In this document: one piece after another, positions 1-13,900 of the stretch | How positions within the stretch are numbered: position 1 is the first letter of the stretch | Layout: every line of letters starts with the position of its first letter | Source: Luscinia megarhynchos | Taxonomy: Eukaryota > Chordata > Aves > Passeriformes > Turdidae | NCBI GenBank assembly: GCA_034336665.1 | Contig: CM067576.1 | Span: 13,817,385-13,881,384 of the forward strand | Length of the DNA: 64,000 nucleotides | Direction: 5' to 3' | Translations under genes and position numbers: made by a program | The notes under the pieces: generated by a model | Databases searched by the model: none | Told to the model about the DNA's origin: nothing | What the model saw: the letters and a program-made list of their open reading frames with translations, nothing else

Positions 1-1104
1 AAACACAAGATGTATTCTATCTAGACACCAAGGAATAACTGCATCCTTGTGTGACTCTTAGGGGGTCTTTTTAAGTTAATTGAGATGAACTTAAGTTTTC
101 ATATGCATAAAGACCTTTCATTCTTTACATACCTTGTTTAAACCTAAATTCAGATTTTCCACTACTCCCAGTACTGGTATAGTATTGGTAATAGCCTTGT
201 AAACACAACACTGCTATTTTAGCTATGCTATAGGTACTCCCATACATATGAATAAGACTATGGTTCAAATGCTAGTAAGAATTTGCAAATCTAAGTTCAT
301 GAAAAGGATAGAAAAATACCCACAATCTCATTGTCAGCACTTCCCTCTTTGGTACCCTTAATTTGGAGTTTGACCAAGAAAGTTGCTGCTGGGCTTGCCT
401 GTTCCTGTCTATGACATCCTGACACAGAACACTTTTATACCTCAGGGCTGTGTTTAACAGAATGCAGACTGGCTCTGCTGGCCAGTGCACATTGCTGCAC
501 TTTTGTGCAGGGCCCTTGGTCCCCCTGCTCCCTCCAACATCACAGGACCGATTTAATGAGCCATGCAAGGCTTGCTGTCTTTGATGTTATGGGAAGTTTC
601 CTGTGTGACCATGCAGGAACCACTGTTGCCATCACACCCACACCTGAGCTGGGCTGGAGGGCCCTTCACAGGGGCAGCCCCAGTGAGGCCATGGATGCTC
701 TGCTCACACCCCAACCCACACAGTCAGACCCTGCTTCCTTACTGGCTCAGCCTCAGCTTTCCCAGAACAGAGTCTCAGAGCCTTAAAATAATTTAATCAT
801 GGTGCAACAACAAAATAACAGCTCAGGCTTGTGCCCCTGAGGAGGGACCCAGAACAAAGGAACCCTTGGGCTTTCACACCTCCCAGTCTAAGCACGGCAC
901 AATCTGTGGGTCCTTCTATCCTTCCATGGCTCCAGGTGTCCCTCACCTGCACAGGACACAGGTCTGAGCTCTTGGTTGTGCAAAGGTCAACAGGTCTCTT
1001 GTCTGGGGCTTTTGCCTCCCAGAGCTAAATCTGAAACTCCCACTGCAGCTTCACTCAGAGCCACCAGCACTGAACAAAATCCTGTTTAAACTGCTAATTC
1101 AGAG
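1..1104. other. Unassigned non-coding DNA with a GC-richer patch
   Basis: The first 480 bases are AT-rich and show no recognisable element. From about 480 to 1060 the composition turns GC-richer, with open frames of 65-98 codons on both strands. None of these has a recognisable domain, a consistent reading frame or splice-site context, so I treat them as chance frames in a GC-richer patch. It could be an old decayed transposon that I do not recognise. Confidence 0.5.
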
Positions 1105-1270
1105 AAGCTGTGGCTGTCCCATCCCTAGAAGTGTTCAAGGCCAGGTTGGATGAGGCCCTGAGCACCCTGATCTAGTGAATGGCCCCCATGCTCATGGCAG
1201 GAATGCTGGAGCTAGGTGATCTTTAAGGTTCTTTACAACCCAAACCCTTCTATGACTGTGAGATTCTACT
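1105..1270 (+). mobile_element. CR1 LINE 3' fragment
   Basis: This is the 3' end of a CR1 non-LTR retrotransposon in sense orientation. The recognisable course is GAGAAGCTGTGGCTG, then CATCCCTAGAAGTGTTCAAG, then GCCAGGTTGGATGAGGCC. After that comes a degenerate 'gatctttaaggttctttacaaccc' segment and a tail resembling the diverged ATTCTATG repeats with which CR1 ends (TTCTATGACTGTGAGATTCT). CR1 copies are normally 5' truncated, and this one keeps only about 165 bp of the 3' untranslated region. Divergence is moderate, so the insertion is old. Confidence 0.85.
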
Positions 1271-3670
1271 TCCCTGCCATTTTTGTTCTAGCAGGTTAAC
1301 TTGTCCTTCAGTCAACTATGAAAGCTCTCAACATTTTAGCTTTTCTTGATAGCTTCAAAACTTGGACAGTAATTCCCCAGAGTCCTATCACTGAAGAGCC
1401 CCTTTGCCTTCCTCTGTTTAATTAGGTCAAAACAGTAATTCTTTCAGTACTTGTTTTAATCAAGGGCAAATCAGGTACCAAGCAAGATACACTGGTGAGA
1501 GGTTGCTGTCACTGATTATTCTAAATGTAAATGGATCCAAAATGTATTATGGACACAAGGCACCTGAAAAACCATTAGCATTTTTCTAAAATGTTCTTAG
1601 ATGGCACACAATGCTCACCTCCAAAAGGAGGAAAGAGAATGAAAGATGAATTTTACTTTGCTTTTGGCCTCAGAAATGAACAAAGCTACTGCACAGAAGC
1701 AGTAATAAGGAATTATCATAACCTGAGAGAATCTATTAAATTTCAATTAAGAGTATAAACTTCAGGCTATAAAACTGAAAGGGACAAACATCCCTTCAGA
1801 CCAGAATGAAAGGCATCTTCAAAAATCAGATCCTAAAGGACTAGATAGATTAAACCCTTGCAGAAGCTTAAAAATCCCAATTCACAACCAGCAGAAAATA
1901 GAGCTAGTCTAATTTATGCATGGTGTATTTTATTGTATTCAACAGAGTAGAACATTATTTTGCTGTGTTGAGTTATAACCCCCTACACATAGAGGTAGCT
2001 TTTGATTTCATTCCATTGCCTTGGGCAAACATGGCTGAGGACCCACAAGGCTGTGTCAGATGCTGATTGATTCATTTGAAACTGGAAGATAATAGAAACT
2101 GCTCAAATTGACTGCAAGAAAAAGAAATGTGAATTGGGACATTAGGCAAATTAAAAAGCAGCTTTGTAATCTTAATTTCAAGAATTACTCTAACATGAGA
2201 AACACAAGGATTCCAATTCAAAATTTTCACATAAGCTTACTAGCATCCATTACAATTTATCTGTAGGATTACATTCTCTAAATTTCGGGGAGAATAGAGG
2301 TTATATGAAGCCTATAAAACAGAAAGTTAAAAAGGCATGTTCTAGACATTAATTTATCATTTACTCATTCAAGAAGCTCAAATTTCTTTGGTGATCAGCA
2401 TGAGTTTTTCAAATAGCAGAGGGACCTCATTTAACACATTATGTTCTCAGTCTTTTTAGTAAGATATCGCTGATTTAAGCCCTCAAAGTTTAGATAATGC
2501 AATCAGGGAAACAGAAGAGGAGCAGGAGGAGCAGCACAGCCTTGTCACTGAATCACCACACACATAAAGTGAGAGTGGCAAAAATCACTGAGCCCATCTG
2601 GGGCACACAACCCAGTGAGTGTCTAGGGGTAAGAGGTGCTTGCAGAGAGCACTGTGTCTGGCAAACAGAAGAAACACATCTCCATCTTTAAATACTGACA
2701 GTCAAGGGAGGGTAATTTCCCAGCTCTGTCCTGTTCCTGCTCCTTAACCCCCAGCTCTCTCACTGTACCATCAGGCACATCAGAGATTAGTGCTTACAAG
2801 AATTCTCCCCAGGGATCAGTGAGAAAGGACAATAAATTGGACATCTGGCATAAAGACATCCTGCCTTTCAAGAAGGGTTGTCTGTGAGAGGGAGCTCATT
2901 GTCATGGATTTTTAACCTCAGGTTTGGTAACACTACACAACTACTACACAATTTTTCTGCCAAGAAAATTAACTAGACCTGGAATTTAACAGGAAATGAA
3001 AAAAAAATATCAACAAATAAAGTCTGGAGTACTGACAAGGCACAATCATAGTTTTCTTGAATTCTATTAAATTGTAGATTTCTGCTTTGAAGACTTTGTT
3101 TAACCTGACAGATAATGCATACATCACTTTGAAAGGTGAACAACAGACAGAAGATAAAATGTACATTGTCTTTTATGATAGTTTATTACCTTAGGAGTCC
3201 ATTATTTGGAGAACAAATTTAAAATAAATACTCATACAGAAAACATTAAAATTACATATAAGTTGAAGCTGCTGACACCATTATTCATACTTGTCTTACA
3301 GATGGAAAGTAATGTGAATATTGATAGGAATAGCATCTGCCATGCAGATACTCAAAAATAATACTACTCATTGCAGATTCCCAAATTTGTCATATCCTTG
3401 TGATGCTTGAAGAGTAGAATGTGTAGAATGATAATAAAGCATTAAGGGAGACAGGGAAATTGCTCTTCATGCACAAATGTTCATTTATTTTGGCTTGCCT
3501 GTTAATAAGGGGTGATGTACATAGGCTGTTTCTCTGTGCTGTGGTTGAGGGCAGTTCAGACCCCAAGCACAGGGAACACTCAGATTCCTTGGCTTTTTCT
3601 GGGGACAGTTTTGCAACCAAAGCAAAATCAGTCTGTTAATTCTTGCTAGGCCATTCTCACTCATTAATGA
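1271..3670. other. Unassigned AT-rich non-coding DNA
   Basis: I see no gene, repeat family or RNA gene in this stretch. Open frames are 65-76 codons at most, on either strand, with no similarity that I recognise. Confidence 0.5.
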
Positions 3671-3880
3671 TTATCATAGAGCACTTTGGGTTGGATGGGA
3701 CCTTAAAGACCATCTTTTTCCCATCCCAAGGCAGGGACACCTTCCACTAGACCAGGATAACCCCATCCAACCTGGCCATGGACACTTGCAGGGATGGGGC
3801 AGCCACAGCTTCCCTAAGCCACAGCCTCACCCCCCTCACACAGAATACCTTCCTTTTATCTATTTCATTTTGAACCTCTT
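3671..3880 (-). mobile_element. CR1 LINE 3' fragment, antisense
   Basis: This is the reverse complement of a CR1 3' end. It begins with a decayed terminal repeat (TTATCATAGAG), then GGGTTGGATGGGACCTTAAA, CAGGGACACCTTCCACTAGA, a 'ccatccaacctggcc' segment and a 'gggatggggcagccacagcttc' segment, all diagnostic of CR1. After about 3860 the match fades, so the inner boundary is approximate and the element may extend to about 3960. It is 5' truncated and non-functional. Confidence 0.88.
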
Positions 3881-6649
3881 GGCCTATAAAGTATCTGTAT
3901 GACATTGCCAGTCCCCTGAGCCACACGGGCCTGGATGAACTGCAGTGCTTGCACCACATTTCTGATCCTGACTGGTTGTCAAGTCAGAAGCCCTGCTGCA
4001 GACTTTGCCTATAGTGCACACTTAACTCCATAGTCTTTCTTTCCTCAGAACATTTCTGTACTGATAAGATAGTTTAAGATATTTTTTAAGGTTTTGTGGT
4101 TTTTATTTTAAATTCAGATGTCCAAGTCCTTTTAAACTGATGAATGTTTCAAGGCTTTGCACTATTGGCAGTATCCTCCTTTGTTCTTTCAGAGCAATTT
4201 CCAATTTACAGCCACCTTCCTTCTCTCCCTTGCTCTGCAGTCAAGGTATCACTATTATGTTTCTTTTCTGCCAGCTAATACAACTGCTCTAATGTAGGCA
4301 ATTATGTTTACATTTACTATCTGCCCTATGACTCTTTTGCTTCACTGCCACAGAAAGAGCACTTGAACATTTCCATGGGAAAAAAAAATAAGCAGGTGAA
4401 CTGATCCAAAGAATTTCCAGAGATTTTTGTGTCACTGTTTTTTACACATTTACAATATTTTTATGTGTAATATAACATATAGTTAACACATAATAAACCA
4501 AAACCTACTTAGCATACATTACTTTGTTACCCTGTGCTTCAACACAAGTATTAAAAATTGCCTTCTAGATGCATTATAAGTAATTCTTAAACTTTGTTTA
4601 CAGCCCACTAGTGTCTGAATATCCTATGGTTTTAAACACAGCACTGTAGCTATGGCCTGACAATTTGCAAATTGAAGTGCAGGGTCCTTTTGCTGCACTG
4701 TCAGCAGAGGTGAAAAGCACACTCCAGATGCTTCAACAAGCAGTACAAATACACTGCCCCTCTGGCCCTTGCTCAGGAGCTACAGCTTAAGGGCCAAAAC
4801 CAAACAGGCATAAAAGCTAATTCTAAAAAAATTACTTTCCTGGAGCCACAGCCCATAACCCATACAGGAAACTATTTGTAGCTATGGTTAACTTTGAATC
4901 TGTGCAAATTCACAAATGTACCTCCAGCCTGTGAGCTGAGAAACAACAGAACAGCCCATGGTTTATAGCTCCTTGTGCCAATTATACTGACCATTATCCA
5001 CGGACAGGATGAAACATAAGAACTGTAGGCACCAAAAATAGGCCAAATATTGAATTTAAATGGTGCTCTGTGATTCAGCCTTACAAATGGTTTCATGGAA
5101 TCTTTTCAGTCATTACAGTCATACTTCACCATTTTAACTCTCCTAAAATGTGTTGTAAGGCCATGATTTTTCTATTCATGTTGGTGTAAAAGCCCCACCA
5201 TTTGATTATTAGAAAAAACCTATGAACATCTGAGTCAATGACAAAATGTCCTATTTTTTGTGTCATTTTAAGATATTAATACAATTATACATTAACATTA
5301 GAAAAAAGTAAAACCCAAGTCATAATTGAAGGAGACAACAGTAAGCAGCAATTTAATTTAGCTTTCTGAAGAGCTTATTCCATACTTTGAGATTAGTGAG
5401 GAATCACTGCTTCCATATACACAAACTTTCTTCCTGCTGGGGAATTTTCCAATGTACCAGAAGTAAAACACCTGTTAATGATGATCTTGTCCTCAAAATT
5501 TGAATGATCTTTAAATGCTCCTTTTGCTTTCTCTGTATAATTAGGGAATGGAGAGGCAGGAGGCATACTTAAGACAAAGTGGTAGAGCTGCAGGTAATTT
5601 CTTTAAGGCCACCCAGTATAAATAGGGAAGCATTAAATAAGTAGCATGCAAAAGTAATGGAAAATTTTGTAAGGATGACTCTCTGAAATATAACAATATG
5701 CATTTATCTTGGGGAGGGATGAATCAGGGCTTGGAAAGTCTGCATGCAAAATAAGAAGCAGCAAAGGTCCCTGATCATTAAACAACAGCTTATTTATGTC
5801 CTGTTCTCTCACACAATGCATTGAGTCAAAACACCTTGAGAATTTTGATAGCAGCAACTGAACCTGAGTAAGAGTTGGTGATGCTGTACTGTGCAAGATG
5901 GAGCCAGCAGTGAGGACTGCCAGGTCCATGTTACTGTTAGCTCAGGGAATCTCTGGACTGAGTTTCATTCATTTCACAACAGAGACATGTCTGTACAACG
6001 CATTGGCTATTTCTGATGAAATCTTTATTCTGAATATATGAATATATCTACAGAAATTATGGACAGAAATGAGAATATAAAGTGCCCAAGTGATGGCCAT
6101 AATTACACAAAAAATGTATTATTAAAAAAATCCCAAACAATTCCCTTTATGGACTTGCACCATAGTACTTAAAGAGCTTCAGCACAGAAATGCTGCTTTC
6201 CATATAACTCATCTGAATGGTAGCTATGTTATGCAGAAACCCCCTGCACAGCTATAAGATATTCAGATTCTTCTGTCTATCAAATGGCTACTCCTTGAGT
6301 CAACTTCCTTAGTTCAAAGATGACTTTTTTCACCTGCAAACTTGAACTGCATAGCTAAGTGCTAAGCAGAACTAAAATGCAAATAATAATGAGGGGTAAA
6401 CAAATTCCAAAGTTCACTTCTTGCATGGCAAAGGGCAGAGTGCTGGATTAATTCTGACAAATCTCATCCTTAATCCCATTTCTCTCTAACCCACTTATTA
6501 TTCTACCAATATTGATAGAGACAGCATCTTGAATGACATACTTATCAGAGAGATGGTGTAGTATCTGTGAACCTTTCTGCTGAAGGGCAAATGTCACCAT
6601 GGGCTACTATTTGCATAATACATGAGGAAATGAAAAAATTAGAGCCTTT
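3881..6649. other. Unassigned AT-rich non-coding DNA
   Basis: There is no recognisable coding sequence or transposon here. Open frames reach 98 codons (5633-5929, minus strand) but lack any domain or codon bias that I can see. The sequence looks single-copy. Confidence 0.5.
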
Positions 6650-6960
6650 TCAATTGTTTTCAAAAACTGATTTTTTTTGCTGCCAATTATGTCTTGATTT
6701 AAATGTTTAAACATCCAGCATAGATGGTCATAAGCGCTAATCACTATGCAATTAACACCTGTTCTTGTATCCAACCATATCTACTGTCAATTAGAAATGC
6801 TGTGGTACTAGTAAGCAACAATGCTGTCAATTACAATCTTTGTAGCTTTTACAATATGATGAAGCTGAAGATTTTAATTAACATGGAGATTCCTAAAAAA
6901 TTGGAAGGTGATCTCTCATTTCACTTATACCTATTAATATCTGTCCACCTGGCAAAAAAC
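6650..6960. promoter_or_regulatory. Candidate conserved regulatory element (homeodomain-site cluster)
   Basis: The stretch is dense in homeodomain-type cores in varied, non-repetitive context: CCAATTATG near 6684, GCGCTAATCAC near 6735, GCAATTAACACC near 6748, TGTCAATTAGAAATG near 6786, TGTCAATTACAATC near 6826 and TTTTAATTAACATGG near 6874. This texture of many TAAT/ATTA cores without simple repetition is typical of vertebrate developmental enhancers conserved outside genes. The regulatory role is inference. An open frame of 95 codons crosses it, with no recognisable product. Confidence 0.35.
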
Positions 6961-9900
6961 CCTAGGAAACACACTGCAAAGCTGAAAAGCTGGAAAACCA
7001 AACAGTCTTGAGCTGCTACAGCCTAAAAAAACTATGGAAAAAAATCTGTTCAACATAACAAATAGAAGTTTGAAATCACAATTATACAGCAAGACTTTCA
7101 ACCCAAACCTGACTAAAATAGAAGACTGGATGTAAACGTGTGTAAAATTGGTAAATGAAAGCTCTGGTGCATATGCAGAGACACTCTAAAGCACAGTCTG
7201 GGCAATTCATAGCTGTAAATTATGGGTCTGTTCTACTCAGTGCGAGCTGGTGCAGGGAGCAGGGAAAGGAATGGCAGCACTTTGAGACACTAAGACTTTG
7301 ACCCTCCTTTTCTACTTCCTTCCTGGACAATTCTGATGATGAACCCAAATTTTAGCTCCATTAGTTGAACATGGAGGCAATCTGCCTATTCATTTTCCAT
7401 TATAGCCTCCATTTTGTCACATTATTCTATTTCATAAAATCACTGCATGTTTGATGGCAGTGCCACAGAAAATGTATGGCACTGACAGGTGCTGATTAAG
7501 CACGTGATTTCCCAGCTACAGCACTGACACTACAGCTCTCAGAGTTACTGCCAATGCCAGGACTTGCTGAACCATAAGATCCTGTGATCACTACTATCCA
7601 TCTGCACCACCACCCATGAGGCAGTGAAGGTCACAGCCCCCTGCCAGGGAATGACAGAGGATGTGTGTGCAAACCAGCAGTGACAAAACCAGGGTGGACT
7701 CTGAGTTACTCATTAGCAGCACAAGAGGCAGGGAAAAAACAGAGGAATGTATTTCATAGCACCACTAAGAGCAGCAAATATCATTTGTGTTTTTCCATTT
7801 CAGAATGGCTCTTAAAATGTTTTCATGTAAAGGCAAGAAAATTATTTCCTCACCACCTTTCCACAGTCTTGTCCTGAGTGCTCCAAGTGTAACAAAATCC
7901 CTGCAAGAATTGCCTTTTCCCCTTCCACCCCAAGCACAAGCAGAACCTCCTACCCTCCTGCAACTGTACAGATATTTTTGTAACATGAGAGCATATAAAT
8001 GTTTTTTACAACAGTAGGAGTACAGCTGCAGGCAAAAGGACAAGTCAGCCTCTCTTCTGCTTGCTCATTCTAAATAAACATGGCAAGTGGCTCCAGCCCA
8101 TGGAAAAGGGAGGCTGATGAGGTGTGTTTACTAGAGCTGAGTGGTAAATGTCTGTCCACACCTATGGCAGCCACAGGCAATGATGTTTTCTCATATAATT
8201 ACACAAAGGCCTCTTATTTTGTAATAATCAAGTCAGACATGAAGCAAGTAGTGCCATGAGCAAAACAGCAAAATAAAAACTGCCATGCTGCCCATGAGCA
8301 ATGGTTTGCTTTGCTTGAGTGCACACTGCACAAACTTATTCGAACATACCTTGACCATCTGATTATTCCAGACTTTTTTTTCTGTGTAACATTTTTAACA
8401 ACTCCCTAGGCCATGGTAAAACAAACTGTGAGACTGTTGCTTTGCAATCCAGGCCCCACAGAAAAATAAGATGGTCTTGACTATAGAAATAGCCAATTAA
8501 AAGGTTTGAGTAATTTTTCTTTTTTAATTAAAGAAGAAAAATTTAGCATGACACAGAAGACAGTATCATCCTGAGTTTCTTGTGAGAATGTGGCAAGAGC
8601 TATAGCAATGATAAAAAGGCAGGAGAGCTTTATTCTTATCACTGGAAACAAAAATAAAACCAACAAATAAATAAATGAAAAGGTCCGGAACCCTTCAATG
8701 CCTGTGACATTAATATTAGAGTTGCTCATTTTGATCTAAGTGCATGCAACAGGATAAAGGCACCTTAACATTGCCCAATGCATAAAAATATAACATGCAC
8801 TGAGGTTTTCCTAATGGTAGGATAGCTTGAGATTGGAAACTTATGATCTGAGACCTACAGATCTCCTTGGTCAGGCTAATTCTCTGGATTTTTCTCCTGC
8901 TCACCAATTTGCTACAGAACAAATAGAGAGGTGGTTCATATTTTGAAATCATAGATATTTCCAAAAAAAGGAAATTCAAATAATTGCAAATTCACAGTAT
9001 TGCAATTTCTGAATTTGGAATAATTTGGAGAAGCTGTTTCCAAGCATCTCAAAATCACTCTGCATTCTAATCATGTAGCCAATCAGTCTACATCTGTCAC
9101 ATGTAAATGAAATATAGTCACTCTTAATTCTATTGTCTGTGTCTCATGGAAATGTTCAGTTGTGCCACCTCTCTCTTTTAGAACTGCACCTGATACATTT
9201 TTCTGATATGACAGTGAATCACTGAAAATTGCTCTGAGAATTGTTTTGTTAAACAGTTTGTCAATCATAAAGATGTTTTTTCCTCTCCAAAGATGAGGAA
9301 GATTTTAAAGTCTACTTGGCATGTTTAGAAATTAAACTACATGTGCTGAATGTGGTAATTGTAGGACACACATGAAAATAATTTTAATAATATCCACTGC
9401 AGCAGTATTTATTAACAAGATATGTCTGATGCAGGAAAGAAATCAACTTTTACAAAAAATTAATCGAAAGCTCCATAGAGTGCAAAGCTTTCCTCAAACA
9501 GAACTTAAATTTCCTTTCTTTTCTCTTACATGAATCAGTTCTTCCCTTATGCCTCTGCCCATGTTTTCTCACCAAATACATGATTTTTTAGAAGTTCAGA
9601 ATAAGTATTTCTGTAATTCTTCCATTCACCATTCTACTACAGCTATTCAGTAAGACTGCTCACATTTTCACCCTCTGACAGGTGCTGCCCTCCAACTGCA
9701 CAGCAGTTGTCACTCCTTACACCTTCACTCTGCTAACTCACAAGCTTTAGGTGCCATTGGCTCTTTTGTTTGTTTTTGTTTTAAGAACTGACCATAATAA
9801 ATATATAGAAAAATTACATAAATAGAACATATTCAGAAAAAAGCTACAATATTCTCTTAGAGAAGGGGAGAGAAATATTTTTATTTTATTTGAACTACTG

Positions 9901-10234
9901 CTTGTCTTACTAAAATGTTCCTGAATACCTGCTACAGAGCATTTTCAAAGACCCCTTAATATTAAACAATCTGGCCTCTTCTTTCCTGTTGTCTCTATTT
10001 ACTTGATTTGCCCTATGGCTTGGCACTAAAAATTAAGTACTGATACTGGATTTTCCACATTCTTTCTTATTACTTTTGACTTTCTCATTAAAACACAGAT
10101 AAATTGAGATGAGAAATAGCCTTTTGTTGATCTCCCCAGTAACTTAAAAGCTGCTATTGGCAGTGCACTGATAGATAGTGTAGGAACTGTTGTCAAAAGG
10201 TGCATTTCTTATTCCATTTCCTTCTTGATGTAGT
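6961..10234. other. Unassigned AT-rich non-coding DNA
   Basis: Nothing recognisable as a gene or mobile element was found. A short (AAAT)-like run lies near 8660-8680. Short frames on both strands (up to 92 codons) overlap one another in conflicting directions and look like chance frames. Confidence 0.5.
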
Positions 10235-10640
10235 AAGGACTGACAGTGGAGAGAATTCACTTTGCTTACAAAATTGATTAGTTTGGAAACAATCACTTGC
10301 GTAATTAAGATAGGTCAGGCCAAGTTTCTTTATAAATAATTCATCAGGAAACTACTCTATAAAAAGCTAGAGAAATGTCACTCCAGGTGCACTCTTTTAA
10401 ACTATTTCTGTATAAATCAATTAAGGTGCTTTATTTTGACACCCGGTGTCAGTATTTACAAAACTTAGATAGACAAGTCCATCCCTGCAGCATGCATTTG
10501 CAAATAACTTTACTCATTAATGTTTAATTAAGACAGAGGAAAACTGTCCTTGATATTTTGCTGCAATTAGTGCTCTCTATACCCCACTGACTTTCCATGA
10601 TGAATTACTTTTCAAATGCAAAGTGAAGTGATTAAATAAA
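10235..10640. promoter_or_regulatory. Candidate conserved regulatory element with T-box-like palindrome
   Basis: The block carries many transcription-factor-like words in unique sequence: TGCGTAATTAAG near 10298, AAATCAATTAAGG near 10415, TCATTAATGTTTAATTAAG near 10514 and GCAATTAGTG near 10563. In the middle is the perfect 7-1-7 palindrome TGACACCCGGTGTCA at 10437-10451. Its half-site TGACACC differs by one base from the T-box half-site TCACACC, and T-box factors are known to bind palindromic pairs. Enhancer function is inferred from texture only. Confidence 0.35.
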
Positions 10641-10883
10641 GCTGAAGATTCTCCAGCCACTGCACATTGCCCACCCTACACTTTTAAGTAGATAGAAATT
10701 GTACTGATAACTGCTTGGTAAAGCAGCTATAAAACACCACTCTAGCCATCTAAATGGAAGAAAATATTTTTTTTTACATTTTCTCCAAACCTAAACTCTT
10801 AACTGTGGTTTCAAAGTCCTGAAAATGTGCTTGATATGGAAAAAAATATCCAAATTCAGATAATATCCTGAAGGACTCACCTA

Positions 10884-10927
10884 GTTTTTTGTTGTTGTTT
10901 TTTTGGGTTTTTTTTGTTTTTTTTTTA
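10884..10927. repeat. T-rich low-complexity tract
   Basis: Runs of T are interrupted by GTTGTTG and GGG, giving a (TTTTGG)-like low-complexity tract. Similar tracts, or their complements, recur at 24883-24936, 35464-35533, 58351-58425 and 63850-63930. Confidence 0.85.
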
Positions 10928-13900
10928 AATGAATATTCTTTCACTTTTGTGCAATGGTAAACTAAGAGACAATATTCTTATTTTCCTAGTATAACCTCCA
11001 TTAAAAATGCCTCAGCTGTTTAAAAAACTGCATTTTAGTTCCACTACACTTTTTGTCAACAGAAATATTTTTCAGACTGAAATAGAGTAAAATACCAATA
11101 AAACGTTTCAGCAATGAGTTGTGCAGGATTTTGCTCCAAATGCCCTGAAACACAGTCTTTTGAAAACAAATCCTTGCCCTGATTGTAGTCCCTGACAAGA
11201 TACTAAAGTCCTAGGGCAGAAAAAAATACAGTGGCTAACACCTTTTCCTTATGCACTTTGATAAAATTAACCCAAAGCATTTTAATTTTAATGTAAAAAT
11301 AATAAAATCTGCCCTTTTTTTTCCTGGCTCTAATTAAAATATAATAGTTTGTCTCATGCCATTTTAGCTTTTCCCTTTCCAGACCTAAAGAAAACTTAAA
11401 AATTTGGAGAAAAATCACACACAAAACTGGGGGCAGAAGCAGCTGGAGGCAGAGACCTCTGCCTAAGGCCCAAGGAAAGGAAAAGAATGACAGTGATAAA
11501 AGGATACAAGGGATTATTGCAGAAACTGGGCTTAGACTTTGACTGTGCCTTGGGATCAAAGCTCTTTCAGCAGAATGAACACCTAAGCCAAGGTCTTAAC
11601 TTGGAAGGTTTCTGTGTCAGAGGTTGGATTGCTCCCCATGAGAGGCCCTGATGCCTCCCAAGATGTATTGGGAACTATTCTTGGTAACCTCACTGGCTGC
11701 AGAGGAGAATGCACACACTGTGTTGATTACACTGTGATTTAAATACACAGAAACAAAACTCAGCATGGTGGTGGTAAAGCTTAACCATGTCAGCAAGCTG
11801 CTTAGTAAAGGCTGTTTTGTCACTCTTTTATGGCCAGACTATATTGGGAATAAAGTACAGAGATAGTGATGATTTTATGTTCTGACAATTTTAAAAAGTG
11901 CTATAGAAATCATATAGGATAAGGATAGTTCTTCACATTGACTCATGGGTCACTGTTTGTTTATTAAGGCCATCAACCAACCCCTCTGATCTATGCCACA
12001 AACAAACCCTCTGACCTCAACCCAAAGGCCACCAGGGCCCATTTGTTGATTGCCAGCCTCTCTGGAACCAGCTACCATAGTCACACAAAAAGTGACCTGC
12101 CTGTATGGTCTATAGCACTGCTGGAACACAAGTTAGCCTCCTGCAATAAGATAGAAAGGCTGTAATATTTAGGTTGGGAAGTATGGATTTAGAGAGACCT
12201 GATTTAGAGAGCTGAATAAATTCTTTCATCTAGGATTTATTTGTGTGGTGAGAGCTTGCCTTGGGCAAGCAAGGTCAGAAGCAAATCTTTGATCTGTTTG
12301 GACTATATCTGTATTCTGTCATAGGCTTAATTTGATGTAGGGACTATCTCAGGCTTAGGGCCCCTTTATGATGCTGACAGAACAGGAATAAGCCAAATTC
12401 CTACACAGCCCACATACAGGCAGCCTTCCACATTTTCCTCTCCCAAAAAAAAACCATGCAGGATGAGTCTGTATGTAGCTGAAACACTAGAAATAGGACA
12501 GGTTAAACTGATAAGAATTTAAAAATAATAAATAAATTTAAAATGCCACAAACAATTGTTTGAGATACACTAGAAACAAATAAATGGGAGAGAGAACCAG
12601 AGTTATGAACAGAGATCTTGCCCAGTAAAGTAAGACTTGACAAGGAACAGCTGATCCTTGGGTAGGATGCTTTTCCTCAAGTGCCTTGCTCGAAACAAAA
12701 GTGTACTACTAAAACTAAGGCCTTTACACTGAAATGAAAGTACCTTCCATTGCAGAACTCAGGACATCTCTTACATACTACACCAAAATATTAGAATTTC
12801 TTGCATATGTTCTTATGGTCTATTGGTTTGGTTTTTTTCTGAGTGCACATTACACTATAAATAAATTGGTAGGCAGGACTTATTTTCGGGAGAGAGGGAT
12901 GTGAGATGAATAAAATCCTTCATGTTTGTCTTTGTTCTCAGAGTAGCAACATGATTTAATACCACAGAGATCCAGTAAAGCAGTTTCTTACTCACTGAGA
13001 GCTGGAAATTTCAGCCAATGTCACAGGGCTCTCTGTACTGACCTACTCCATACCTGATGAGGAGCATAGGACTAAAACCCTCTGTCCACTGTCCTACAGC
13101 AGCAGCCACAGTGCTCAGCACATTTTGGTATGAATCTGTGAAGCAGAGGGATTGCAAGAAAACGGTGAAATGTTTATCTTACTTTTTGTGCAATTGCATA
13201 AGTGTACTTATGAAGTCATTCTACAGTTATAGTAGAAACATTCCTAAACCTGCTGTGCAAGTGTGAGAACAGCATAAATACCTGCACATGCTACCTACAG
13301 CATTAACTATGACTTTGCTACTACTACTGCTTCCAGTAAAGGGGATCCTTTTCTCTCCTGCCCTGCTGTATGCCAGCTCAGCAGCCCAAACAGCTCTGCC
13401 TGAACTTCAGGCCCTTTTACTGACTTCTGCTGTGACCAGTCTTAAAGGGAGAAAGACAGAAACATTCTACATATAAATGAGATGTATGTTTCTTGTGTCT
13501 TCTTCTAGTCTCTGCTTGTTATCAATGAAAAGGCTGGTAAATATGATAATAGTAAATTCTGAGGGAGGGAAATGCAAATTCAAAAATAATAGTTCTGCCA
13601 TTTTCCACATATTGAGTAATAAAAAAAAAAACTTTCTGAAAGTGTGATTTCTCTCAAGAAATTAATTCATTCATGTAATGTTTTAATTTCTCTGCCCCTC
13701 ACCTGTCTCCTGTTTATCTGCTGTTCTGCCTCCTTTTCCAGAAGAGCAATTCTCATTCTTACTAATTGCTGCTAATGATTCTCACCCCAGGGTACCCCAA
13801 AGCACACAAGTTGTCCTGATCCTCCACATCACCAATTCTTAAACTGAGCCATTGGATCATTCAGGGGAAAAAGATAAACCATGCTGACAAGTTCTTGGCT

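Noticed and set aside
12241..12290. CCTTGGGCAAGC, resembling the core of a MIR-type SINE
   Set aside because: The match is limited to about a dozen bases inside a small inverted repeat, with no further collinear similarity.
13288..13476. A 62-codon frame with a signal-peptide-like hydrophobic start
   Set aside because: The Leu-rich start comes from CTACTACTACTGCTT-like sequence, with no cleavage-site context, conserved domain or splice context.
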